Source: Phytoactinopolyspora halotolerans
GTDB lineage: Bacteria; Actinomycetota; Actinomycetes; Jiangellales; Jiangellaceae
DNA length: 64,000 nucleotides
NCBI RefSeq assembly: GCF_010550675.1
Contig: NZ_JAAGOA010000005.1
Location: 294,342-358,341, forward strand
Reading direction: 5' to 3'
Under the pieces are notes generated by a model. It ran no database searches. It saw only the letters and a program-made list of their open reading frames with translations, and was not told the origin of the DNA. Each line of letters opens with the position of its first letter. Position 1 is the first letter of the stretch. Made by a program: the position numbers and the translations under genes. This document shows positions 1 through 8,110 of the stretch, one piece after another.

Positions 1-1
1 G

Positions 2-394
2 GCGGCCGGCCTGACCACCCAGGAGCTCGACCATCTCGTCACACGGCTGAACGCGATGTTCGATGCGCAAGCCGCCACGTCGAACCGGCCTCGTGCCGAC
101 ATGATGGAGGCGCTCCGCGCGAGCGTACAAAGCGACAGTCTCCCCGTGTTCGCCGAATTGACCGTGCCCGTGCTACTCGTCCTCGCCACTCGCAGCATGC
201 CCGGCTTGCCCGCGGAACTGGAGCCCCTGATGGTCGCGTTCCGGGCCGGTCTACGCCGCGATGTCGAGGCCTTGGCCGCGTCACATTCCCACCTCCACGT
301 CCGCGAGATCGACGGGACCCATGGGCTGCTGTTCGAGATGCCGACCGAGGTGGCCGAGATGATCTCTACCTTCGTCGCACGGGCGACCGCGTAG
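2..394 (+). CDS. Alpha/beta hydrolase, C-terminal part (cut by window edge)
   Basis: The reading frame is open from the first bases of the window, so the N-terminus lies outside it. The visible 130 or so residues look like the cap and C-terminal part of an alpha/beta hydrolase: a strand with the pattern VPVLLVLATRS, then a closing segment with DGTHGLLFEMP where the His would be the catalytic histidine. The nucleophile elbow is not in view, so substrate and exact family cannot be given. It converges on the VOC gene at 438-863. Family assignment is by pattern only. Confidence 0.6.
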   Translation, partial: AAGLTTQELDHLVTRLNAMFDAQAATSNRPRADMMEALRASVQSDSLPVFAELTVPVLLVLATRSMPGLPAELEPLMVAFRAGLRRDVEALAASHSHLHVREIDGTHGLLFEMPTEVAEMISTFVARATA

Positions 395-437
395 CGGCGC
401 CGCGGCCGTGGACGGGACATTCCGGTCGACGATCGCT

Positions 438-863
438 TCACGACTCCGGTACGACGACATCCTTGGGCTGGGTCAGCCGCCAATGGTTGCCGAACGGGTC
501 GCGGAACGCGGCGTCGATGCCGTAAAAACGTTCCTCGGGTTCCTCGATGAACTCGACGCCCTTCGCCTTGAGGTCCCGGTAGGTGGCCCAACAGTCGTCC
601 GTACGGAATGCGCCCGGTCCGAGATATCCGGTCGCCACCAACGACTGGAGCTGATCGGCGATCTCCTTCTGCACCACCGGAGGTTCGGGAACCACCAGCA
701 TGATCGCCAGATCCGGCTGCGCCGGGGCGTGGACCACGAACCAATGGAACCCGTCGCGAACCATGTCCACGCTGACCTCGAGGCCAAGGGTCCCGACGTA
801 GAAGTCGCGAGCCTCGTCCATGTCCAAGACGTTGACGCAGACCAGTGCCATACCTGTGATCAC
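438..863 (-). CDS. VOC (glyoxalase/bleomycin-resistance) family protein
   Basis: A single-module VOC protein of about 141 residues. It has the N-terminal pattern VNVLDMDEARDFYVGTLGLEV and the closing FRDPFGNHWRL, the usual metal-site strand of extradiol/glyoxalase folds. Glu residues near the C-terminus (EEPEERFYG) fit a second metal ligand. The GTG at 863 was chosen because an AGGAGG lies 6 bp upstream. The ATG at 851 is an alternative. It is the last gene of a minus-strand series with a hydrolase, an AraC regulator and a BTAD regulator. The family is clear, the substrate unknown. Confidence 0.8.
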   Translation of the reverse strand: MITGMALVCVNVLDMDEARDFYVGTLGLEVSVDMVRDGFHWFVVHAPAQPDLAIMLVVPEPPVVQKEIADQLQSLVATGYLGPGAFRTDDCWATYRDLKAKGVEFIEEPEERFYGIDAAFRDPFGNHWRLTQPKDVVVPES

Positions 864-898
864 GCACACCCTCCTCGAAGCACTCGGTGACGATATTC

Positions 899-1684
899 TC
901 ACGGTCGACGGTCGGCGAACCGCGCGACGACGACCGAGGCGATGACGTCCGCGGCCACGTTATGGTCCTGGCCGTCGAGGATGTCGTGGCCGGCGCCCGG
1001 GATCGCCGCAGCGGCCCGGGCGGCGGCGACCCGCATGAACTCCGGACTCTGCGAGCCCGCCAGCACCAGCGTCGCGGCCTCGATCCGGGCGAACCGACCG
1101 GACGGTATCGTGCCGTCACCCATGATGGCGGCGTCGTAGGCGAGCGTCGGCGCCAGTCGCACGCCGGCCTCCCAGTACGGCGATCGGCGGGCGCCTTCGA
1201 TCATCTCCTCCGGCATGCCGACCTGCCGCATGAACAGCGTCAGCGCCTCATCCCGTCGTCCGCCGTCGAGCAATTCACTCAGGCGGCGAGCATAGGCGCG
1301 GCTCCTCTGCGCCGCCTCGGCGTCGATGCTGAACGGCGGCTCCCACATGATCAGGCTCTCGACCGGAAGGCCGTGCGCAGCGGCTTCCGCGGCCAGCACG
1401 GCACCGGAGGACAGCCCGAGCAGGCTCGCCGCGCCGCCGGCGGCGTCGATCAGAACCTGGATGTCCTCAACCTCGCGGGCGACGGCGTAGGGATGCGTGT
1501 CACTGCTGTCGCCACGGCCGCGCCGATCGTAGTTGAGCACCGTCATATGCGGGGTCAGCGCCTCGGCGATCGGGACACCGACCGCGCGAGCGCAGGAGGC
1601 GCCGGCCACCAGGATGATCGGCGGGCCCTGTCCCAGCTGGTCGAACGCGATCACCGTGCCGTCGGCCGACATGACCTTTTCCAT
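899..1684 (-). CDS. Alpha/beta fold hydrolase
   Basis: A 261-residue hydrolase. It shows the oxyanion-hole region LVAGASC, the DRRGRGDS turn, the nucleophile elbow GLSSGA (catalytic Ser) and a C-terminal GAGHDI with the catalytic His. Length is normal for the family. The ATG at 1684 is preceded by a GAGAGGGG Shine-Dalgarno, which excludes longer starts. It lies between the AraC-type regulator and the VOC gene on the same strand, so a four-gene unit is likely. Possible roles are ester or lactone hydrolysis. Nothing here fixes the substrate. Confidence 0.85.
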   Translation of the reverse strand: MEKVMSADGTVIAFDQLGQGPPIILVAGASCARAVGVPIAEALTPHMTVLNYDRRGRGDSSDTHPYAVAREVEDIQVLIDAAGGAASLLGLSSGAVLAAEAAAHGLPVESLIMWEPPFSIDAEAAQRSRAYARRLSELLDGGRRDEALTLFMRQVGMPEEMIEGARRSPYWEAGVRLAPTLAYDAAIMGDGTIPSGRFARIEAATLVLAGSQSPEFMRVAAARAAAAIPGAGHDILDGQDHNVAADVIASVVVARFADRRP

Positions 1685-1811
1685 CGCATACCCCTCTCGC
1701 CGTGACCAGCGAACGTCCCGCCGGCCGTCGACTCGACGATAGAGGCGCGTGCCACGCGACGGCTTCTCCAAAACGACTCTCTTCGTGCCGGATGATCTCC
1801 GCCGGTCAAGG

Positions 1812-2243
1812 TCACGGTGACGGTCGCGGCCGCGTCCACATCCGCACATAACACGCCGGAACCGGCACCGCGTCATCCGATGTGACGTGCGAGCGGTACG
1901 CGCTCGGGCTCTCGCCGACGAACCGACGGAATTGGGTGCTGAACGACCCCAGACTGGTGAAGCCGACGGCCAGGCAGACCTCGGTGACGGACAGCTCACC
2001 CACGCGGAGCAGGGCCTTGGCCCGCTCCATCCGGCGGCTCATGAGGTACTGGTGCGGTGTCTCCCCGAACGCCGCCTTGAAGCTCCGGCTGAAGTGCGTC
2101 GGCGACACCGATGCGCTGCGCGCCAGAGCCGCGATATCGAGCTGCTCGCCATACGCACGGTCGATCAGATCACGCACGCGCAGCAGGTGCCTCGCCAGCG
2201 GGACGGCGGGTCGAGTGCTCACCAGTCCATCGTCGCAGAGCAT
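1812..2243 (-). CDS. Short AraC-family transcriptional regulator
   Basis: About 143 residues made almost only of the AraC DNA-binding region: a first helix-turn-helix (IAALARSASVSPTHFSRSFK) and a second one (VTEVCLAVGFTSLGSFSTQF). There is no N-terminal sensing domain, so it is a stand-alone AraC DNA-binding module. The ATG at 2243 sits 4 bp after the stop of the upstream BTAD regulator, suggesting translational coupling. A GTG at 2222 is an alternative. It probably controls the hydrolase/VOC genes downstream or its own unit (inference). Confidence 0.85.
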   Translation of the reverse strand: MLCDDGLVSTRPAVPLARHLLRVRDLIDRAYGEQLDIAALARSASVSPTHFSRSFKAAFGETPHQYLMSRRMERAKALLRVGELSVTEVCLAVGFTSLGSFSTQFRRFVGESPSAYRSHVTSDDAVPVPACYVRMWTRPRPSP

Positions 2244-2247
2244 AGTG

Positions 2248-4233
2248 TCAGCTCGTCCGTTCGAGAGCCGTTGAGATCTCCGCCAGGTATCCGGCCACCG
2301 GACCGGCGGTCAGCATGCCACTGCCGGCACCGGCCAGCTCGTCCGCCGCCGGCGCCAGCTCGGACCGTGCCCGCTCCATCATCATCCGCTCCCCCGTCAC
2401 GCAGGCGGCACGACCGACCAGGCACCACATCGCCTCATACAACAGGTCCCGCGGCGGATCCGGCAACCGGCGCAGCGCCGCCGTGGCATCCGCCGGGCGG
2501 TCGCCCGCCGCCAGCAGGAGCGGCCGCACCCACTGCTCGTACGGACCCCAGTCCGCCTCGTCGTCGATGTCGAGCGGGGCGCCGCGCCACACGCGAAGGC
2601 ACAAGCGAGCCAGCGGCAGGATGCCTCGTTCGACGCCCGGCATCCCAGCGCCGTCCAGCGTCGTCGCCGCATCGCGGTACGCCGTGTCGGCGACATCCAG
2701 CGACGCGCCGGTGGCGGCACGCCGCAATGCCCGGTACCAGGTGGTGAACACACCGGCCAGCGGACGTTCATGCCGTTCGGCGAGCCGATCCGCCGCGTCG
2801 GCGTGCTCGTCGGCGACGCCGAAGTCGGCGAGCGCGCCGCGGGCCTGGACCTGGATGAGGTGACCGAGAATCTCGAAGGTGGGCAGCCCGTGCCGGCTCG
2901 ACAAGGCAACCAACTCCGCCCCGATCTCATCTCGCCGCGGAGCCCGTCCGGCGCGGTCGAACGCCTGCATGAAAGATCCGTTCAGCGCGAACGCGAGCAG
3001 CGTCGGGTCGCCGAGCCTGCGGGCGATCCGCTCCGCCTCACGAGCCGCCTCGGCGGCGCGTGCGGATCCGGTACCCCGCGATTCCAGCGCGATCGTGGCC
3101 AGCAGACGCGCCCGCATCGCATCCGCCGTATCAGGTCGAAGCCTTGCCAGGGTACGCTCGGCTGCGGCGATGACCTGGACGGCCTGGTCCGGATCGTCGG
3201 ACCGAGTCCAGATGCCCGGAACGTCATAAGCTCCGATCACGCGAGCCGTGAGCTCGGGGTCGTCCAGCTGTTCGGCGGCGGTGACGGTAGCCATCCGCTG
3301 TCTTCGGGCTTCCTCCAGCCCTGGCCCACCTGTCACGGCGAGGCTTCGGAGGAGACCGACCGTCGTCTCGAGCCGAACCCGGGAACCGGTCGCCACGGTC
3401 CGCGCATAGGCAGCCGTCGCATCCGCCCAGAGCAGTCCGGCCGATTCGTCGGCGCCCGGATCCCGGGCGACGTCCGCGTCCACGGGGACGGCGTGCCGGA
3501 GGATATCCGTCTCCAGCCGGCTCAGCTGCGGCCCGGGATCGATGCCGAGGTGTTCTACCAGGAGGTCTCGGGCGCGGCGCAGCACGGCAAGGGCATCGCC
3601 CTGCCGGTCGTCGCGATACAACGCCAGCGCCAGCAGCCGCCATCCCTTCTCCCGCCACGGATGCTCGGCTACGTGCGCGTCCAACTCCGGCACCGCGTCA
3701 GCGGCACGTCCGACGGCTATCCGCGCCTCGGATCGCCGCTCGACCGCGGTCAGCCGCAGCTCCCCCAGGCGCGATCGCTCGGTACGTGCCCACGGTTCGT
3801 CGTCCAGGCCGGCGTAGGCGGGGCCGCGCCACCAGCCCAGCGCCTCATCCAGCCGGGCCAGCGTGACCGACGGGGACGCCGCCGACGCCGCGGTCACCGC
3901 ATCCTCGAATCGCCACGCGTCGACCGAATCTCGCGGTGTCCGCAACGCGTACCCAGGACCCTTGCTGACCAGGAACCGGGCCGGGGCACGCGGCGGACGG
4001 TCCGGCTCCAGGGCCCGGCGCAGCGCCGCGACGAACGTTCGCGTCGCCGATACCGCACCCGCCGGCGGCTCTTCCCAGAGATCGTCGACCAGTGCGTTGA
4101 CACTGACAACGCGCCCATAGGCGGCGATCAACCGCGCCAGCAGAGCACGGTGCTTCGGCCCCTTCAGCGCGACGGGTGTCCCCGCGTCGTCCCACGCCTC
4201 GATCGGACCGAGCACACCGAAGGTGACCTGCAC
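2248..4233 (-). CDS. AfsR/SARP-type BTAD-domain transcriptional regulator
   Basis: 661 residues. The first 95 or so form a winged-helix OmpR-like DNA-binding domain (FGVLGPIEAWDD, then GPKHRALLARLIAAYGRVVSV). The next 150 form a bacterial transcriptional activator domain (WRGPAYAGLDDEPWARTERSRL and HPWREKGWRLLALALYRDDRQGDALAVLRR split across helices). The remainder is helical, TPR-like. There is no NB-ARC P-loop, so it is a short AfsR relative. It is transcribed divergently from the hydrolase at 4349, with about 115 bp between start codons, and may regulate that gene as well as its own operon (inference). Confidence 0.85.
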   Translation of the reverse strand: MQVTFGVLGPIEAWDDAGTPVALKGPKHRALLARLIAAYGRVVSVNALVDDLWEEPPAGAVSATRTFVAALRRALEPDRPPRAPARFLVSKGPGYALRTPRDSVDAWRFEDAVTAASAASPSVTLARLDEALGWWRGPAYAGLDDEPWARTERSRLGELRLTAVERRSEARIAVGRAADAVPELDAHVAEHPWREKGWRLLALALYRDDRQGDALAVLRRARDLLVEHLGIDPGPQLSRLETDILRHAVPVDADVARDPGADESAGLLWADATAAYARTVATGSRVRLETTVGLLRSLAVTGGPGLEEARRQRMATVTAAEQLDDPELTARVIGAYDVPGIWTRSDDPDQAVQVIAAAERTLARLRPDTADAMRARLLATIALESRGTGSARAAEAAREAERIARRLGDPTLLAFALNGSFMQAFDRAGRAPRRDEIGAELVALSSRHGLPTFEILGHLIQVQARGALADFGVADEHADAADRLAERHERPLAGVFTTWYRALRRAATGASLDVADTAYRDAATTLDGAGMPGVERGILPLARLCLRVWRGAPLDIDDEADWGPYEQWVRPLLLAAGDRPADATAALRRLPDPPRDLLYEAMWCLVGRAACVTGERMMMERARSELAPAADELAGAGSGMLTAGPVAGYLAEISTALERTS

Positions 4234-4348
4234 TGAACCGTCCTTTCCGCCGCATCAACGGTATCGCGCCGACCGCGTGCTCATCGGATGCTCATCGGCG
4301 CACGGCAGGCTGGCACCGTCCTGCTTAACCGAGAAGGAGACAACGACG

Positions 4349-5236
4349 ATGACACCGGTCATTCCCGGCTTCGACTACACCCGCATCACGGTCGATGACG
4401 ACGTGGCACTGAACGTGGCGGTCGGCGGCTCCGGCACACCGATCGTGCTGCTGCACGGCTTCCCGCAGACGCACCTGATGTGGCGGCACGTCGCCACGAA
4501 CCTCGCCGCCGACCACACCGTGATCTGCCCCGACCTGCGCGGCTACGGCGCCAGTGACAAGCCGGCCGAGCGGGACCGCGACACCTATGCCAAGCGGACG
4601 ATGGCGGCGGACATCGTGGCGCTCGCCCGCGAACTCGGACATCACCGGTTCGCGCTCGCCGGCCATGACCGGGGTGCCCTGGTGGCGGTCCGGGCCGGCC
4701 TCGACCACCCGGACACCGTGACCCACCTCGCCTCGCTGGACGTGCTTCCGACACTGGACATGTGGGAGATCCTGCACGGCGCGAACGCCGCGGTGGCATT
4801 CCACCTCTACCTGATGGCGCAGCCGGCCGGCCTGCCCGAGCAGATGATCGCCGCCAGCGCCGACGCGTTCTTCGGCTACTTCCTCGACGCGTGGACGCAG
4901 AACCCGGACGCTCTGCCGGCCGATGTGCGGGCGGAGTATCTGCGTGCCTCGCGCGAGGCCGTCCCGTCGATCGTCGCCGACTACCGCGCCTCGGCCGGGA
5001 TCGACATCGAGCACGACCAGGCCGACCGGGCCGCGGGCAACCGGCTGGTCATGCCGGTCACGGTCATCCAGCAGGACTGGGGCGCGGCTCTCGGCTTCGA
5101 CGCCGCGGCACTGTGGCGGGCGTGGGCATCGGACCTGGAGCACATGACGCTTGCCGCCGGCCACTTCATGCCGGAGGAGGCACCCGAAGCGATCACCAAG
5201 GAGCTGCGCTCGCTGCTGGAACGCGGCATCGACTGA
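4349..5236 (+). CDS. Alpha/beta hydrolase of the haloacetate dehalogenase / epoxide hydrolase group
   Basis: 295 residues. Motifs are the oxyanion-hole HGFPQTHLMWRH, DLRGYGASDKP, the nucleophile elbow GHDRGA (Asp nucleophile followed by Arg) and a C-terminal AGHFMPEEAPE with the catalytic His. An HDRG elbow with the RGYGxSDKP loop is characteristic of fluoroacetate dehalogenases. Epoxide hydrolases usually have HDWG, so defluorinase or dehalogenase activity is the better guess but unproven. The start follows GAGAAGGAGA with 8 bp spacing. The gene is divergent from the BTAD regulator and convergent with the FNT gene. Confidence 0.8.
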   Translation: MTPVIPGFDYTRITVDDDVALNVAVGGSGTPIVLLHGFPQTHLMWRHVATNLAADHTVICPDLRGYGASDKPAERDRDTYAKRTMAADIVALARELGHHRFALAGHDRGALVAVRAGLDHPDTVTHLASLDVLPTLDMWEILHGANAAVAFHLYLMAQPAGLPEQMIAASADAFFGYFLDAWTQNPDALPADVRAEYLRASREAVPSIVADYRASAGIDIEHDQADRAAGNRLVMPVTVIQQDWGAALGFDAAALWRAWASDLEHMTLAAGHFMPEEAPEAITKELRSLLERGID

Positions 5237-5238
5237 TC

Positions 5239-5274
5239 GGTGTGCCTCGCCGCGCAGGCGGCCGGCGGAGCACC
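5239..5274. terminator. Possible bidirectional terminator hairpin
   Basis: Between the convergent hydrolase and FNT genes, GGTGTGCCTCGCCG pairs imperfectly (two-base bulge) with CGGCGGAGCACC. There is no T tract, as is usual in GC-rich actinobacteria. Confidence 0.45.
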
Positions 5275-5281
5275 TGTTCCG

Positions 5282-6133
5282 TTACGCCCGCACCTTCTCC
5301 ACGGCCTTGGCCTTTTCGGCCACGGGCCGCGCGAGTGTGGCACCGGTGCGGGCGTGGGTGCTGTACAGCGTCAGCCCGACGAATGCCAGTCCGCCGACCA
5401 GGTTGCCCACCATGGTCGGGATCTCGTTCCACACCAGGTAGTCCGCCACCGAGAAGTCGCCGCCGAGCATCAGGCCGGAGGGGAATAGGAACATGTTCAC
5501 CACCGAGTGCTCGAACCCCATGTAGAAGAAGACCAGGATCGGCATCCACATGCCGATCACCTTGCCGGGCACGGAGGTCGACATCATCGCGGCCACCACC
5601 CCGGTGGAGACCATCCAGTTGCACAAGACGCCACGGATGAACAGCGTCAGCATGCCGGCCGCACCGTGGTCGGCATATCCGACCGTGCGATCCGAACCGA
5701 TCTCGCCGAGCCGCACGCCGATCTCGTTCGGGTCGACAGTGAAGGCAAAGGTGAAGGTGATGGCCATCATCAACGCGACGGTCAGCGCGCCGGCGAAGTT
5801 GCCGACGAAGACCAGCCCCCAGTTGCGCAGCACCGAGCGGACCGTGACACCCGGCCGTTTGTCGATCAGGGCCAGTGGTGCCAGCGTGAACACACCGGTC
5901 AAAAGGTCGAAGCCCAGCAGGTACAGCATGCAGAACCCGACCGGGAAGAGGATCGCCCCGACCAGCGCGTTGCCCGTCTGCACCGTGATGGTGACGGCGA
6001 ACGCCGCCGCCAGAGCCAGGATCGCGCCGGCCATGTACGCGCGGATCACGGTGTCTCGGGTGGACATGAAGACCTTTGCTTCACCGGCGTCGATCATCTT
6101 CGTGACGAACTCCGGCGGGTTCACATAAGACAT
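5282..6133 (-). CDS. Formate/nitrite transporter (FNT) family channel
   Basis: 283 residues with six hydrophobic segments. The FNT signatures are clear: FDLLTGVF, a NWMVS segment after a cytoplasmic helix, then GKVIGMWMPI, FFYMGFEHSVVNMF and LFPSGLMLGGD. FNT pentamers pass small monovalent anions such as formate, nitrite and hydrosulfide. The gene is divergent from cyanase across 320 bp, which suggests that cyanate or a related anion could be the cargo here (inference). The N-terminus MSYVNPPEFVTKMID is the expected cytosolic helix. Confidence 0.9.
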   Translation of the reverse strand: MSYVNPPEFVTKMIDAGEAKVFMSTRDTVIRAYMAGAILALAAAFAVTITVQTGNALVGAILFPVGFCMLYLLGFDLLTGVFTLAPLALIDKRPGVTVRSVLRNWGLVFVGNFAGALTVALMMAITFTFAFTVDPNEIGVRLGEIGSDRTVGYADHGAAGMLTLFIRGVLCNWMVSTGVVAAMMSTSVPGKVIGMWMPILVFFYMGFEHSVVNMFLFPSGLMLGGDFSVADYLVWNEIPTMVGNLVGGLAFVGLTLYSTHARTGATLARPVAEKAKAVEKVRA

Positions 6134-6453
6134 GGGTCGCTCCTCCGCTCGCGGCAGCCCGCAGCGGGCTGCCGCCCCTACACCAAGATGATCAAGTTTC
6201 GCACTGTTTGACCGAGTCTGGGGAACCGAGATGTCCTCGTCGTGAAAGCGATTGGAACGTCATGTCACGGAGTTCTCACTGATCCGGGGGTGGCCGAGGT
6301 ATGCGGCTGTTTCCCCGCTGTAACACGGGCGACGCATCTCCGGTGGCCACGTATCAACCTTGTGAACTCTCGGTGTCCCGTGCCCTTCGGCGTAGATCGC
6401 GGCGTCAGCCGGCAGCGATACTCGTCGGCACCCACCGACCTGAGGAGCTCACC
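6134..6453. promoter_or_regulatory. Divergent control region between FNT gene and cyanase
   Basis: 320 bp with no convincing gene. It must hold the promoters for the FNT gene (minus) and cyanase (plus). GTGAA and GGAAC elements near 6241-6258 resemble parts of a GlnR site but have the wrong spacing. No clear palindrome was found. Confidence 0.4.
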
Positions 6454-6903
6454 GTGACCCCGATCATGCCCAAAGCCGACGCCGCCGCCCTGATCGTCGC
6501 CGCCCGAGTGCGGCGCGGGCTGACCTGGTCCGAGCTCGCCGACGCGATCGGTGCGCCGGTGGTCTGGAGCACGGCCGCTGCGCTCGGGCAGCACCCCATG
6601 ACGACGGAACAGGCCCAGCGCGTCTGCGCGCTTCTCGAGCTGGGCGACGATGTCGCGGAGAGTCTGCAGCTCCAGCCGTCGCGAGGTATGGACCCGGAGC
6701 TCATGAGGGATCCCACCATCTACCGGTTCGCCGAGGCGCTCGCCGTGTACGGACCGGCGCTGAAGGAACTCATCCACGAAGAGTTCGGCGACGGTATCAT
6801 GAGCGCCATCAATTTCCGCGTCGACTTCTCCCGCCGCCAGGACCCCGAGGGAGACCGCGTCGTCGTCACATTCGACGGGAAGTTCCTGGACTACAAGTGG
6901 TAG
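6454..6903 (+). CDS. cynS: Cyanate hydratase (cyanase)
   Basis: Converts cyanate and bicarbonate to ammonia and two CO2, via carbamate. 149 residues, the normal length. The N-terminal half is helix-turn-helix-like (LTWSELADAIGAP). The C-terminal half carries the catalytic block YRFAEALAVYG then FGDGIMSAINF. Arg91, Glu94 and Ser117 correspond to the active-site Arg96, Glu99 and Ser122 of the E. coli enzyme. The GTG at 6454 was chosen because GAGGAG lies about 6 bp upstream. The frame is open further upstream but has no homologous sequence. Its product could detoxify cyanate or supply nitrogen together with the divergent FNT channel. Confidence 0.95.
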   Translation: MTPIMPKADAAALIVAARVRRGLTWSELADAIGAPVVWSTAAALGQHPMTTEQAQRVCALLELGDDVAESLQLQPSRGMDPELMRDPTIYRFAEALAVYGPALKELIHEEFGDGIMSAINFRVDFSRRQDPEGDRVVVTFDGKFLDYKW

Positions 6904-6996
6904 GTGATTCTGGCGGGAGTTCACGGCGCCAGACGCGGTGAGAGTACGATCGCCCGTCAATGGATCAGCGACGAGGCGACTGAGGAGTTGCGGCAC

Positions 6997-8094
6997 GTGT
7001 TCGACCACACCTGGGGCATGGAATCCCTGACGCGCCGCTCCTCCCGAGTGACCCGCTCGATCAGCGCGGAGAACTTCAGCGGAGCGAAAGGCCAGGGCGG
7101 CATGGCCACCGAGGGCACCGGTGCGCAGGCGGCGGGCGGACTCGGTCAGGGTTGGAAGGTCTCCCCGAGCATCAAGATCCCCGCTGGTACGACCGCCGTG
7201 CTCGGCGAGATCGCCGGACCGGGGGTGATCACGCACATCTGGTGCACCACCGCTCCGCACCGTGCCTGGCGCGGTGCGGTCCTACGCGCGTACTGGGAGG
7301 ATGAGCACGTCCCCGCGGTCGAGGTGCCGCTGGGCGACCTCTTCTGCAACGGCTGGAACAGCTTCAGTCAGGTCTCTTCGGTGGCCGTGGCGGCCAACCC
7401 GAACGGCGGGTTCAATTCCTATTGGCCGATGCCGTTCCACCGTTCCGCCCGCGTCACGCTGGAGAACCTGTCCGCCGAAGAGATCATCCTCTACTACCAG
7501 ATCGACTATGAGCTCGGTGACGTCCCGGACGACGCGTCCTACCTGCATGCCCAATGGCGACGGAGCCACCCGGTGCCACGCGGGGAGGTTCACACGCTCC
7601 TCGACGACGTCCGCGGGCACGGCCATTACGTCGGCACGTACATCGCGTGGGGCGTGAACGATCCCGGTTGGTGGGGCGAGGGTGAGATCAAGTTCTACCT
7701 GGACGGGGACACCGACTTCCCCACCATCTGCGGCACCGGCACCGAGGACTATTTCGGCGGCGCTTGGAACTTCGACGTGCCGGGACAGGGCTACACCACA
7801 TTCACGACGCCGTATCTGGGGCTGAACCAGGTCCTCAAGCCCGATGGGCTCTACGCGAGCCAGCAACGGTTCGGCATGTACCGCTGGCACATCCCGGATC
7901 CGATCCGGTTCGCCGAGGACCTCCGGGTGACCATCCAGAGCCTCGGCATCGCGCCGGGACACCACAACGGCCAATCCCATCGGTTCCGACCGACCAGCGA
8001 CGACATCGCCTCCACCGCGCTGTTCTACCTGGATGCGCCCGCCCTGCCGGAACGTCCGCCCGCACCGGACCTGATCACCATGGAGGTCGACTAG
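6997..8094 (+). CDS. DUF2961 / glycoside hydrolase family 172 protein
   Basis: 365 residues if started at the GTG at 6997, which has GAGGAG 9 bp upstream. The frame is open to 6904, directly after cynS. Family motifs are GPGVITHIW near the N-terminus, WGEGEIKFYLDGD and GTGTEDYFGGAW in the C-terminal half. The Glu residues in the last two are the probable catalytic pair by analogy with GH172 difructose-anhydride and arabinofuranosidase enzymes. No signal peptide is visible, so action is likely intracellular. The specific glycan is unknown. It is close behind cynS but unrelated in function. Confidence 0.85.
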   Translation: MFDHTWGMESLTRRSSRVTRSISAENFSGAKGQGGMATEGTGAQAAGGLGQGWKVSPSIKIPAGTTAVLGEIAGPGVITHIWCTTAPHRAWRGAVLRAYWEDEHVPAVEVPLGDLFCNGWNSFSQVSSVAVAANPNGGFNSYWPMPFHRSARVTLENLSAEEIILYYQIDYELGDVPDDASYLHAQWRRSHPVPRGEVHTLLDDVRGHGHYVGTYIAWGVNDPGWWGEGEIKFYLDGDTDFPTICGTGTEDYFGGAWNFDVPGQGYTTFTTPYLGLNQVLKPDGLYASQQRFGMYRWHIPDPIRFAEDLRVTIQSLGIAPGHHNGQSHRFRPTSDDIASTALFYLDAPALPERPPAPDLITMEVD

Positions 8095-8110
8095 ACCGGC
8101 TACGTCGCTC

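Noticed and set aside
6241..6270. GTGAA and GGAAC elements resembling a GlnR nitrogen-control site before cynS.
   Set aside because: The spacing between half-sites is off by one base from the known GTnAC-N6-GnAAC arrangement, so the match is not convincing.
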